A stretch of DNA of 64,000 nucleotides, taken from positions 29,343-93,342 of the forward strand of contig NZ_NNBP01000036.1 of NCBI RefSeq assembly GCF_002803155.1. Reading direction: 5' to 3'. A program made the position numbers and the translations under genes. The DNA is from Streptomyces sp. CB02959. GTDB lineage: Bacteria; Actinomycetota; Actinomycetes; Streptomycetales; Streptomycetaceae. A model generated the notes under the pieces. The model worked only from the letters and a program-made list of their open reading frames with translations, was not told the origin of the DNA and searched no databases. Positions 8,340 through 14,944 of this stretch are shown in pieces (the stretch's first letter is position 1; each line of letters begins with the position of its first letter).

Positions 8340-9458
8340 TCAGCCAAGCGCAGCGGACCGCCCGACGATCCCCTCGTACCCCTCGATCGACTGCGGGCTG
8401 CGCGCCGCGGGGCCGACGTAGCGGGCCGACGGGCGCACCAGGCGCCCGGTCCGCTTCTGTTCCAGGATGTGCGCGCTCCAGCCCGCGGTGCGGGCGCAGG
8501 TGAACATGGACGTGAACATGTGCGCCGGGACCTCCGCGAAGTCCAGCACGATCGCCGCCCAGAACTCCACGTTGGTGGCCAGTACCCGGTCGGGGCGGCG
8601 GTTGTGGAGCTCCTCCAGGGCGGCCTTCTCCAGGGCCTCGGCGACCTCGAAGCGGGGCGCGGCCAGTTCCTTGGCGGTGCGTCGCAGGACCCGCGCCCGC
8701 GGGTCCTCGGCGCGGTAGACCCGGTGGCCGAAGCCCATCAGCCGCTCGCCGTTGTCCAGTGCCTGCCGGACGTAGGCGGCGGCGTCGCCGGTCCGCTCGA
8801 TCTCCTCGATCATGCCGAGGACGCGGGAGGGCGCCCCGCCGTGCAGCGGGCCGGACATCGCGCCGACCGCGCCGGAGAGCGCCGCCGCGACGTCCGCGCC
8901 GGTGGAGGCGATGACCCGGGCGGTGAAGGTGGAGGCGTTCATGCCGTGTTCGGCGGCCGAGGTCCAGTAGGCGTCGACGGCCTTGACGTGCTTGGGGTCG
9001 GGCTCGCCGCGCCAGCGCTTCATGAAGCGCTCCACGACCGTCTCGGCCTTGTCGATCTCCTTCTGCGGCACCATCGGCAGGCCCTGTCCGCGCGCCGACT
9101 GGGCGACGTAGGACAGCGCCATCACGGCGGCCCGGGCGAGGTTGTCGCGGGCGGTCCGCTCGTCGATGTCGAGCAGTGGTTTCAGGCCCCATACGGGCGC
9201 CAGCATGGCGAGCGCGGACTGGACGTCGACCCGGATGTCACCCGAGTGCACCGGGATCGGGAAGGGCTCGGCGGGCGGCAGCCCCGGCTTGAACGCCCCG
9301 TCGACCAGCAGCCCCCAGACGTTCTCGAAGGACACGTGCCCGACGAGGTCCTCGATGTCCACCCCGCGGTAGCGGAGCGCGCCGCCTTCCTTATCGGGTT
9401 CGGCGATCTCCGTCTCGAACGCGACGACTCCCTCAAGCCCGGGAACGAAGTCGGACAT
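8340..9458 (-). CDS. citrate synthase (type II-like, citrate synthase 2)
   Basis: Condenses acetyl-CoA with oxaloacetate at the entry of the TCA cycle. About 372 residues, the size of the shorter actinobacterial CitA-like enzymes. Visible family motifs: EGGALRYRGVDIEDL near the N terminus, SGPLHGGAPSRVLGMIEE, MGFGHRVYRAEDPRARVL (active-site His) and the substrate region NVEFWAAIVLDF with MFTSMFTCARTAGWSAHILEQ truncated at its end. Start ATG 9458 is chosen because GAGGAG lies 7 bases upstream on the minus strand; an in-frame TTG at 9473 has no such site. The final residues (SAALG) and the stop codon fall in the repeat copy gtccgctgcgc, so the C terminus appears remodelled by the repeat. It is transcribed away from pdxH. 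Confidence 0.93.
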   Translation of the reverse strand: MSDFVPGLEGVVAFETEIAEPDKEGGALRYRGVDIEDLVGHVSFENVWGLLVDGAFKPGLPPAEPFPIPVHSGDIRVDVQSALAMLAPVWGLKPLLDIDERTARDNLARAAVMALSYVAQSARGQGLPMVPQKEIDKAETVVERFMKRWRGEPDPKHVKAVDAYWTSAAEHGMNASTFTARVIASTGADVAAALSGAVGAMSGPLHGGAPSRVLGMIEEIERTGDAAAYVRQALDNGERLMGFGHRVYRAEDPRARVLRRTAKELAAPRFEVAEALEKAALEELHNRRPDRVLATNVEFWAAIVLDFAEVPAHMFTSMFTCARTAGWSAHILEQKRTGRLVRPSARYVGPAARSPQSIEGYEGIVGRSAALG

Positions 9459-9883
9459 CAGGCGGCTCCTCAAGATGGGGACGGCAGCCGGCCGGTGACC
9501 GGTCGCCGTGCGGTCGAGTCAGTTGCGGTGCCGGTGCGGTTACGCGGCTGCGCCGGGCAGCTCGCGGTCCGTACCGGTCACCCCGGTGATGCCCCGCCGG
9601 GGCAGGGGCCACGCGACGGTTCCGCCCGCCGGTGGTCGGCCCGCGGGCGCGGGCCGCCGCGCATGGTGCGCCGCGGCGGCCTGAAGACGGACACGATAGC
9701 TTCCGCTGTCCGGGGGCCACAGTGGGCCGGGCCATGATTTTGGCGGGTTCATCAGCAGCGGGGAAGCGTGACGTCCGGCACACTGGTCGATTGGCCGACG
9801 GGAGGGTTACGCCCCGGCGACGGGGGGCAGACTTCCGGCCCACCCGGCTGCCCCGTACGGGGCCGATGCTGCAAGATGAGGCC
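9459..9883. other. divergent intergenic region between citrate synthase and pdxH
   Basis: About 425 bases that must hold both promoters. A possible minus-strand -10 for citrate synthase is TATCGT (complement of 9693-9698), but no convincing -35 goes with it. I see no gene, clear operator or terminator here. Confidence 0.4.
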
Positions 9884-10567
9884 GTGCATCCCGCCGACAT
9901 GCCCTCCGCCGACACCCCCGACCCCTCGTCCATGCGCGCGCACTACCGCGCCGAGGGAATCGCCGAGTCCGATCTCGCCGCGAGCCCCTATGACCAGTTC
10001 GGGCGCTGGTTCAAGGACGCGGCCGTAGCCGGGCTGCACGAGCCGAACGCCATGGTCGTCTCGACGGCGGACGCCGCCGGGCGGCCCAGTTCAAGGACCG
10101 TGCTCCTGAAGGCATTCGACGAGCGCGGCTTCGTCTTCTTCACCAACTACACCAGCCGCAAAGGCCGTGACCTGGCCGAGAACCCGTACATCTCGCTGCT
10201 GTTCCCCTGGCACTCGCTGGCCCGCCAGGTCATCGTGACCGGCACCGCCGAACGCATCGGCCGGGACGAGACCGCCGCCTATTTCCGCACCCGCCCGCAC
10301 GGCTCCCAGCTGGGTGCCTGGGCCAGCAACCAGTCCGCGCCGGTCGAATCCCGCGAAGAACTGGAGCGCTCCTACGCGGAGTTGGCGGCCCGCTATCCGG
10401 AGAGCGAGCAGGTGCCGGCGCCCCCGCACTGGGGCGGCTACCGCGTCACCGCCGAGTCGATCGAGTTCTGGCAGGGCCGGCTCAACCGCCTCCACGACCG
10501 GCTGCGGTACGTCCACGAGGGTGCGCCCGGGGCCGGCCGGTGGCGGGTGGAGCGCCTCGCGCCCTGA
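9884..10567 (+). CDS. pdxH: pyridoxamine 5'-phosphate oxidase
   Basis: FMN-dependent oxidation of pyridoxine/pyridoxamine 5'-phosphate to pyridoxal 5'-phosphate in vitamin B6 metabolism. The family signature is clear: MRAHYRAEGIAESDL, PYDQFGRWFKDA, EPNAMVVSTADAAGRPSSRT, VFFTNYTSRKGRDLAENP, LLFPWHSLARQVIVTG, then SNQSAPVESREELE and the C-terminal FMN/PLP block ESIEFWQGRLNRLHDRLRY. The start is uncertain: GTG 9884 (227 residues) has TGAGG just upstream, ATG 9866 and ATG 9899 are in the same frame, and conservation only begins near ATG 9932. Single gene, divergent from citrate synthase. Confidence 0.93.
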   Translation: MHPADMPSADTPDPSSMRAHYRAEGIAESDLAASPYDQFGRWFKDAAVAGLHEPNAMVVSTADAAGRPSSRTVLLKAFDERGFVFFTNYTSRKGRDLAENPYISLLFPWHSLARQVIVTGTAERIGRDETAAYFRTRPHGSQLGAWASNQSAPVESREELERSYAELAARYPESEQVPAPPHWGGYRVTAESIEFWQGRLNRLHDRLRYVHEGAPGAGRWRVERLAP

Positions 10568-10623
10568 CGGGACGGGACGGGCGGGCGGTGTGCGCGGCGG
10601 CGATGGGGGCCGCGCACGCAGAC

Positions 10624-10694
10624 GACCCGCGGGCTGGTTCCTCCGCGCTCGGTGGCGCGAAGGGCCGGTCGGACGAACCGGCAGCCCGCGGGTC
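10624..10694. other. large bulged stem-loop downstream of pdxH
   Basis: Arms 10624-10640 and 10675-10694: 12 bp (gacccgcgggct / agcccgcgggtc) continued by GGTTC/GAACC after a 3-nt bulge (10680-10682). The 34-nt loop is itself G/C-rich. It lies 56 bases after the pdxH stop, so it may terminate pdxH on the plus strand; on the minus strand it would be the structured 3' part of the candidate small RNA described below. Confidence 0.6.
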
Positions 10695-10776
10695 GGGTGA
10701 CTGCTTGGGATTGGGCCGGCTGCGCATCTGCAGTATGCGCGGTTCCGGCGCTGCACTCCGGTGAAGCGACGGGCTG

Positions 10777-10815
10777 CTAGCCCGCAGCCACCTCACACGT
10801 CCGGTGCGAAATCAT
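10777..10815 (-). CDS. 12-residue peptide ORF with strong ribosome site (leader peptide or small-RNA ORF)
   Basis: Minus-strand ORF encoding MISHRTCEVAAG, ending in TAG. GGAGGTGG (complement of 10824-10831) lies 8 bases before the ATG, a near-ideal Shine-Dalgarno, better than that of most genes in the window. A promoter-like TTGTGC-17-TAACGT sits 30-60 bases upstream. No amino-acid gene follows: the transcript would run toward, and antisense to, the 3' end of pdxH. A second in-frame-open reading frame starts at GTG 10796 and overlaps it. The function is unknown. Confidence 0.45.
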   Translation of the reverse strand: MISHRTCEVAAG

Positions 10816-10848
10816 CTGCCGAACCACCTCCCTTCTCGTGTGCCCCAT

Positions 10849-10877
10849 ACGTTAGGAATCTGCCCGGCACCGCACAA
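10849..10877 (-). promoter_or_regulatory. candidate minus-strand promoter for the peptide/small RNA
   Basis: On the minus strand TTGTGC (complement of 10872-10877), a 17-base spacer and TAACGT (complement of 10849-10854), fitting the TTGNNN-17/18-TANNNT pattern of vegetative Streptomyces promoters. Transcription would start near 10842. Confidence 0.4.
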
Positions 10878-11001
10878 CCGGTTTTCTTCGGAGCCGGAAC
10901 TCACCGGGCGGGGATTTCCGCGAATCGGGTGTGTTCCACGTCACGTTCCAGTTGAATGACCCCACGTGGAGCACGTGCGGCCGCGTTCGTAAGGGGTGCC
11001 A

Positions 11002-12573
11002 GTGACTGCCTCGTCAGCTTCTTCTGCCTCGTCTGCCTCGTCGTCGCAGCAGCCTGCGTCCGCCGGCCCGCCCGGCTCGGCGAACGAACCCGGGCAGGCG
11101 GCCGCCGGGCCCCCGCGGGCCGCCGCGGACACCGAACCCGACCGGCCCCCGGACGCCGACGACTCCGGGCTGCTCGCCGCCCTCCTGGACGGCATGGACG
11201 CCGCCCTGATGGCCTTCGCCGCCGACGGGACGGTCACCCACTGGAACCACGAGGCTGAACGCATCCTGGGCTGGACCGCCGAGGAGGCGGTCGGACGCCG
11301 CGGCCTGACGGGCTGGGCGGTCCGCGCGGAGGACGCGGACGGCGTGCGGGCCGCACTGGACACCGCGATGCGCGCCCCCGGCCGCCAGGTGCACGACTTC
11401 GCCCTCCTGGCCAAGGACGGCCACCGCGTCCTGGTCCGCACCCAGTCCTCCGCGGTGCGCGCTCCCGACGGGCGGGTCGCCGGGGCGTACTGTGCCTTCG
11501 GCGAGTCGCACACCCAGCTCGACCTGGAACGGGCGGTGGCGCTCAGCGAGGCGCTCTTCGAGGACGCCACCTGGGGCGTGGTGCTGATCGACGCCGACCT
11601 GCGGCCCGCGGTCGTCAACGCGCACGCCGCCCGCACCTTCGGGATGAGCCGTACCGCGCTGCTGGGCCGCCCGCTGGGCGACGTCCTGGCCCAAGGGGTC
11701 GAGGAGTTGGAGGGCGCCCTCCAGCACGTCCTGTCCGAGGGCCCGCCGCCGGCGATCAGCGAACTGTGGGTGACGCCGCGGGACGGGGAGTCCGAACTCC
11801 CGCGCCGCTGCTGGCGCAGCGGCTTCATCCGGCTGGCCTCACCGCTGGCGGAGGAGCCCGTTCCGCTCGGCGTCGCCTGGCTCTTCCAGGACATCACCGA
11901 CGCCAAGCGGACCGAACAGGACGGCTCCCTGCTGCGCTTCCGCGCCCACCAGTTGCACCGCGCGGGCCGGGCCGCCGCCGAGTGCCCGGACCCGGCCGAG
12001 GCCGCCGCGGTCCACCTCGACTTCGCGCTGGCGGGCTTCGCCGACCACGCCCTGGTCGATCTCGCCGGCACCCCGGCCCCGGCCCCGTACGGCGCGGTGG
12101 ACGCGGACGCCGAGTGGGACGCGGACCCGGCGCCCACCGGCGACGGCCCCGGCGCGGGGAGCGCCGCCGCGGCCGGCGGGCCGGGGGCCGCGGACCGGGC
12201 GCCGCGGCTGGTGCGGGCGCTGGCCTCCCCGGCGGGCGTGCCCGGCCCCTCGGAGGCCGTACCGGTGACCGGCATCCCGGTGGCCTACGTACCGGGCCAT
12301 CCGGCGCTCCAGGCGTATGCGCGGCGCGGCTCGGTGCGGGCCAGCGCCGGCCAGGCCCCCGCCGAGGGCTGGGCCGCCATCCGCAACTGGCCGGACGGCA
12401 CGGTGCACGGGCTGTGCGTGGTGCTCCGCAGCCGGGGCCGCACCGTCGGGGTCGCCACCTTCCTGCGGACGCCCGCCCGCCGCCCCTTCGACCGCGCGGA
12501 CGCCGACTACGCCGAGGAGGTCGCCGCCCGGATCGCCGCGGCCCTGGACCTCGCGGGGGCGGCGGGGGCGTGA
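11002..12573 (+). CDS. PAS-PAS-GAF sensor protein without a recognisable output domain
   Basis: 523 residues, cytoplasmic. After about 50 low-complexity residues comes PAS domain 1 (about 55-170; LLDGMDAALMAFAADGTV, HWNHEAERILGWTAEEAVGR), PAS domain 2 (about 178-300; WGVVLIDADLRPAVVNAHAA, FGMSRTALLGRP), then a degenerate GAF domain (about 310-523) with a Pro/Gly-rich break and the ending RRPFDRADADYAEEVAARIA followed by a short helix. In related Streptomyces proteins this architecture leads into a SpoIIE/PP2C phosphatase; here the protein stops. GTG 11002 is preferred over GTG 10996 because AAGGGG (10991-10996) is then at the right distance. Partner and ligand are unknown. Confidence 0.8.
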   Translation: MTASSASSASSASSSQQPASAGPPGSANEPGQAAAGPPRAAADTEPDRPPDADDSGLLAALLDGMDAALMAFAADGTVTHWNHEAERILGWTAEEAVGRRGLTGWAVRAEDADGVRAALDTAMRAPGRQVHDFALLAKDGHRVLVRTQSSAVRAPDGRVAGAYCAFGESHTQLDLERAVALSEALFEDATWGVVLIDADLRPAVVNAHAARTFGMSRTALLGRPLGDVLAQGVEELEGALQHVLSEGPPPAISELWVTPRDGESELPRRCWRSGFIRLASPLAEEPVPLGVAWLFQDITDAKRTEQDGSLLRFRAHQLHRAGRAAAECPDPAEAAAVHLDFALAGFADHALVDLAGTPAPAPYGAVDADAEWDADPAPTGDGPGAGSAAAAGGPGAADRAPRLVRALASPAGVPGPSEAVPVTGIPVAYVPGHPALQAYARRGSVRASAGQAPAEGWAAIRNWPDGTVHGLCVVLRSRGRTVGVATFLRTPARRPFDRADADYAEEVAARIAAALDLAGAAGA

Positions 12574-12635
12574 GGCGGGCCGGCGCGCACGGGCGGGCGG
12601 GAGACCGGCCCCGCGCCGCCGCCGGCCGCTCCGCC

Positions 12636-13403
12636 TCAGTGCCGGTAGAAGATCCGGTCCGCGTACCCCCGCATCACCCGGTCGTTCCACTCGTGCCCGC
12701 CGTCCACGTTGCCCGAGCGCAGCAGCGGCGGCTGCCCGCCGCGCTCGGCGAGCGCACCGGCCGCGGTCGCCACCACGGCCTGCATGATCGCGCTGGTGAC
12801 GACCGTCGAGGCGGGGGCGAACGGCGCCTCGATGCCGGGCAGCGTCAGCTCCGCGTCGCCCACCGGGATCCGGCTGTCCAGCACGATGTCGCAGTGGTCC
12901 TTGAGGTACGTCCCCGAGCTGTGCCGGGACCGGGTCTCGTCCGCGTAGGCCACCGACGTCAGGCCGATGACCTTGATGCCGAGCGCCCGCGCGTTGATCG
13001 CCATCTCGACGGGCAGCGCGTTCCGCCCGGAGAGCGAGATGACCACCAGCACGTCGCCGCGCTCCAACGGACTGGTGTCCAGCACCGCCCCGGCCAGCCC
13101 GTCGACCCGCTCCAGTGCGCTGCCCAGCGTCGCCGGCCGGACGTCCACCCCGACGACCCCGGGGACCGACAGCAGGTTCATGATCGCCAGGCCGCCGGCG
13201 CGGTACACGGTGTCCTGCGCCGGCAGCGACGAGTGCCCGGCCCCGAAGGAGAAGACCCGGCCGCCCGCCGCGACGGTGTCCGCGATCAGCTGTCCGGCCG
13301 CGCTGATCCGGTCCCCCTCCGCGTCGCGGACCTGCCGCAACAGGTCGATCGCGGCGTCGAAGTACCGCCCGGCCAGCCCCTCGCTCCGGTCGCTCTCAGC
13401 CAT
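12636..13403 (-). CDS. SIS (sugar isomerase) domain protein, UPF0309 family
   Basis: 255 residues, one SIS domain that binds phosphosugars. Visible: FSFGAGHSSLPAQDTVYRAGG in the first strand-loop (broken after 20 residues by AGG), the core VLVVISLSGRNALPVEMAINA and KVIGLTSVAYADETRSRHSSG. This matches the uncharacterised UPF0309 family with one SIS domain, not GlmS or MurQ, and no kinase or regulator domain is present. ATG 13403 has GAGAGGGG upstream. It converges with the PAS gene and is divergent from dmdR1. A role in amino-sugar phosphate turnover is an inference from the family. Confidence 0.88.
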   Translation of the reverse strand: MAESDRSEGLAGRYFDAAIDLLRQVRDAEGDRISAAGQLIADTVAAGGRVFSFGAGHSSLPAQDTVYRAGGLAIMNLLSVPGVVGVDVRPATLGSALERVDGLAGAVLDTSPLERGDVLVVISLSGRNALPVEMAINARALGIKVIGLTSVAYADETRSRHSSGTYLKDHCDIVLDSRIPVGDAELTLPGIEAPFAPASTVVTSAIMQAVVATAAGALAERGGQPPLLRSGNVDGGHEWNDRVMRGYADRIFYRH

Positions 13404-13659
13404 GGCCGCGGGCCCCTCTCATCGCGTCTGGGTGGGATCTGCGGCGGGCCGGCACCGGTCGTCGGCGCCCGGCCGCCGCCTCGTGGATCAGTGGCCCGGA
13501 TCACGTTGCGGTCTGGACCAGTGCGCTGTCAATACGCCGGGCAACGCGCCCGTCGAACCGTCCGCGGAGCGTCCGCTGCGCGGACGAGGACGCACCGTTG
13601 TCGGTGGGATGCGTCAGAATTGAATCCAGGGCCACCGCACGACATATCGAGGGGCACGC

Positions 13660-14352
13660 ATGTCCGGACTGATCGACACCACGGAGATGTATCTCCGCAC
13701 CATCCTCGAACTGGAAGAGGAGGGTGTGGTCCCCATGCGCGCCCGCATCGCGGAGCGGCTGGAGCAGAGCGGCCCGACGGTCAGCCAGACCGTGGCGCGC
13801 ATGGAGCGAGACGGCCTGCTGACGGTGGCGGGCGACCGGCACCTGGAGCTGACCGAGGAGGGCCGCCGACTGGCGACGCGGGTGATGCGCAAGCACCGCC
13901 TCGCCGAGTGCCTGCTCGTCGATGTCATCGGGCTGGAGTGGGAGCAGGTGCACGCCGAGGCGTGCCGCTGGGAGCACGTGATGAGCGAGGCGGTGGAGCG
14001 CCGCGTCCTGGAACTGCTGCGCCACCCCACGGAGTCCCCGTACGGCAACCCGATCCCGGGCCTGGAGGAGCTGGGCGAGAAGGCCGAGGCCGATCCGTTC
14101 CTCGACGCCGGCATGGTGAGCCTGATGGATCTGGACGCCGGCTCCGACGGCAAGACGGCCGTGGTGCGCCGGATCGGCGAGCCCATCCAGGCCGACGCCC
14201 AGCTGATGTACACGCTGCGGCGGGCCGGGGTGCAGCCGGGCGCGGTGGTCAGCGTGACCGAGTCCCCGGCCGGGGTGCTGGTCGGCAGCAGCGGCGAGGC
14301 CGCCGAGCTGGACGCCGAGATCGCCAGCCACGTCTTCGTCGCCAAGCGCTGA
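13660..14352 (+). CDS. dmdR1: DtxR/IdeR-family iron-dependent regulator, DmdR1-like
   Basis: 230-residue Fe(II)-activated repressor of siderophore and iron uptake genes. All three domains are visible: winged helix (MSGLIDTTEMYLRTILELEE, SGPTVSQTVARMERDGL), dimerisation/metal domain (MRKHRLAECLLVDVIGLEWE, ACRWEHVMS with Cys102/His106-type ligands, HPTESPYGNPIPG) and a C-terminal SH3-like domain ending in IASHVFVAKR. Length and sequence fit DmdR1 of Streptomyces. In S. coelicolor an overlapping antiparallel gene, adm, is reported on the other strand of dmdR1; long minus-strand ORFs are open here too. The stop codon lies in the first unit of a 22-bp tandem repeat. Confidence 0.95.
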   Translation: MSGLIDTTEMYLRTILELEEEGVVPMRARIAERLEQSGPTVSQTVARMERDGLLTVAGDRHLELTEEGRRLATRVMRKHRLAECLLVDVIGLEWEQVHAEACRWEHVMSEAVERRVLELLRHPTESPYGNPIPGLEELGEKAEADPFLDAGMVSLMDLDAGSDGKTAVVRRIGEPIQADAQLMYTLRRAGVQPGAVVSVTESPAGVLVGSSGEAAELDAEIASHVFVAKR

Positions 14353-14416
14353 GCCCCGCGCCACCGCGCGCTGAGCCCCGCGTCACCGTGCGCTGAGCCC
14401 CGCGCCGCCGGGCGCT
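14346..14416. repeat. 22-bp tandem repeat at the dmdR1 stop codon
   Basis: The word gcgctgagccccgcg recurs at 14346, 14368 and 14390, and a shortened copy (gcgctgagc) at 14412, an exact 22-base period. The first unit includes the last codon and stop of dmdR1, so each unit carries a TGA. Confidence 0.85.
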
Positions 14417-14594
14417 GAGCGGCGCACGACCCGCGCGGCATCGACCGCCGGCACATTCCTGCTCTCCGCCGACCTCCCCACGAGCCCGCTGAGCTGCGCC
14501 GATGCGCACGCCGGCGGGCTCGTCAACTTTCGGTGCGATGAACGGTCTTGTGCGAATCCGTGCGGATCGGCCGGTCTCGTGTCACTCTGGCGCT

Positions 14595-14612
14595 GACGCA
14601 TGGCCATGCGTC
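14595..14612. promoter_or_regulatory. perfect 18-bp palindrome
   Basis: gacgcatggccatgcgtc is its own reverse complement. It sits in a 590-base gap, about 330 bases before the hydrolase. Possible operator; the cognate regulator is unknown. Confidence 0.5.
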
Positions 14613-14682
14613 GTCACTCCCGCGTGATGCGCTGACGGCCGAGGGGGCTGGGATGCGTCCAGTGGTTCCGGTCGAGGACGGT

Positions 14683-14716
14683 CAGGGCCCCGGCGCTGCG
14701 AGCAGCCGGGGCCCTG
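14683..14716 (+). terminator. G/C-rich hairpin, possible terminator or attenuator
   Basis: Arms 14683-14693 (cagggccccgg) and 14706-14716 pair perfectly over 11 bp around a 12-nt loop; cctcccc follows instead of a T-run. It is far from the dmdR1 stop (331 bases), so it may end a separate short transcript. Confidence 0.5.
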
Positions 14717-14888
14717 CCTCCCCATGTCCCCCCGTCACGACCCGGAGCCCCGAGCTCTCAGGGTCGTTCCCCACGGGCCCCCTTCCCGGAAGGGCCCGCC
14801 TCCCGGCAGATGTCTCCCCGTGGTGGGCGTGGCCAATCCCGCAGCAAGGTCACTCGAAAGTGGGGTGTTGGGCGCGGCAGCGATCCGT

Positions 14889-14910
14889 TCGAATATAGGT
14901 TCGATAGTGT
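14889..14910 (+). promoter_or_regulatory. LexA (SOS) box-like site overlapping a -10 element
   Basis: tcgaatataggttcga (14889-14904) differs at one inner position from the actinobacterial SOS box TCGAAC-N4-GTTCGA. It abuts TAGTGT (14905-14910), a plausible -10 for the hydrolase that starts at 14945. The local A/T-rich stretch in G/C-rich surroundings supports a real control site. Confidence 0.6.
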
Positions 14911-14944
14911 GGGGCGTGCGGGGCCGGTCAGGGGAAGATTGGGG

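Larger units (their letters stand above)
7679..8358. repeat. MITE-like inverted pair of palindromic repeat elements
   Basis: About 680 bases without a plausible gene, built as two related elements head to head. The outer ends are inverted copies: cccgcacgttgtcggcgtcc at 7679 and, on the other strand, cccgcacgtttttggctgtc read down from about 8334. Inside each is gtccgctgcgc (7743, 7761; complement at 8129, 8212, 8348), then a long hairpin (7794-7862; 8040-8110), then a CCCTCCCG-TTGGTGGG block (7866-7884; complement about 8020-8040). An 11-bp inverted repeat (tgtcgagtggt 7931-7941; accactcgaca 7987-7997) marks the centre. No transposase is encoded. It fills the gap between TetR and citrate synthase and overlaps the latter's 3' end. 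A non-autonomous mobile repeat is my reading. Confidence 0.75.
13614..14456 (-). other. open minus-strand frame antiparallel to dmdR1 (possible adm counterpart)
   Basis: A 280-codon frame covers all of dmdR1 on the opposite strand; a second one (13501-14364) is open in another frame. In G/C-rich DNA such shadows are common, and I see no domain or good ribosome site. I list it only because an expressed antiparallel gene, adm, has been described for S. coelicolor dmdR1. I cannot tell which frame would correspond to Adm. Confidence 0.25.
14353..14944. other. intergenic region with regulatory-looking palindromes
   Basis: About 590 bases between dmdR1 and the hydrolase. Contents in order: the 22-bp tandem repeat, an 18-bp perfect palindrome (14595-14612), an 11-bp G/C hairpin (14683-14716) and an SOS-box-like site with a -10 (14889-14910). 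A plus-strand ORF starting at ATG 14653 runs through the hairpin and is not convincing as a gene. Confidence 0.6.

Noticed and set aside
14653..14898. Plus-strand ORF after GAGGGGG in the dmdR1-hydrolase gap
   Set aside because: It encodes Pro/Ser-rich sequence across an 11-bp hairpin and into the SOS-like box; composition and context do not fit a gene.
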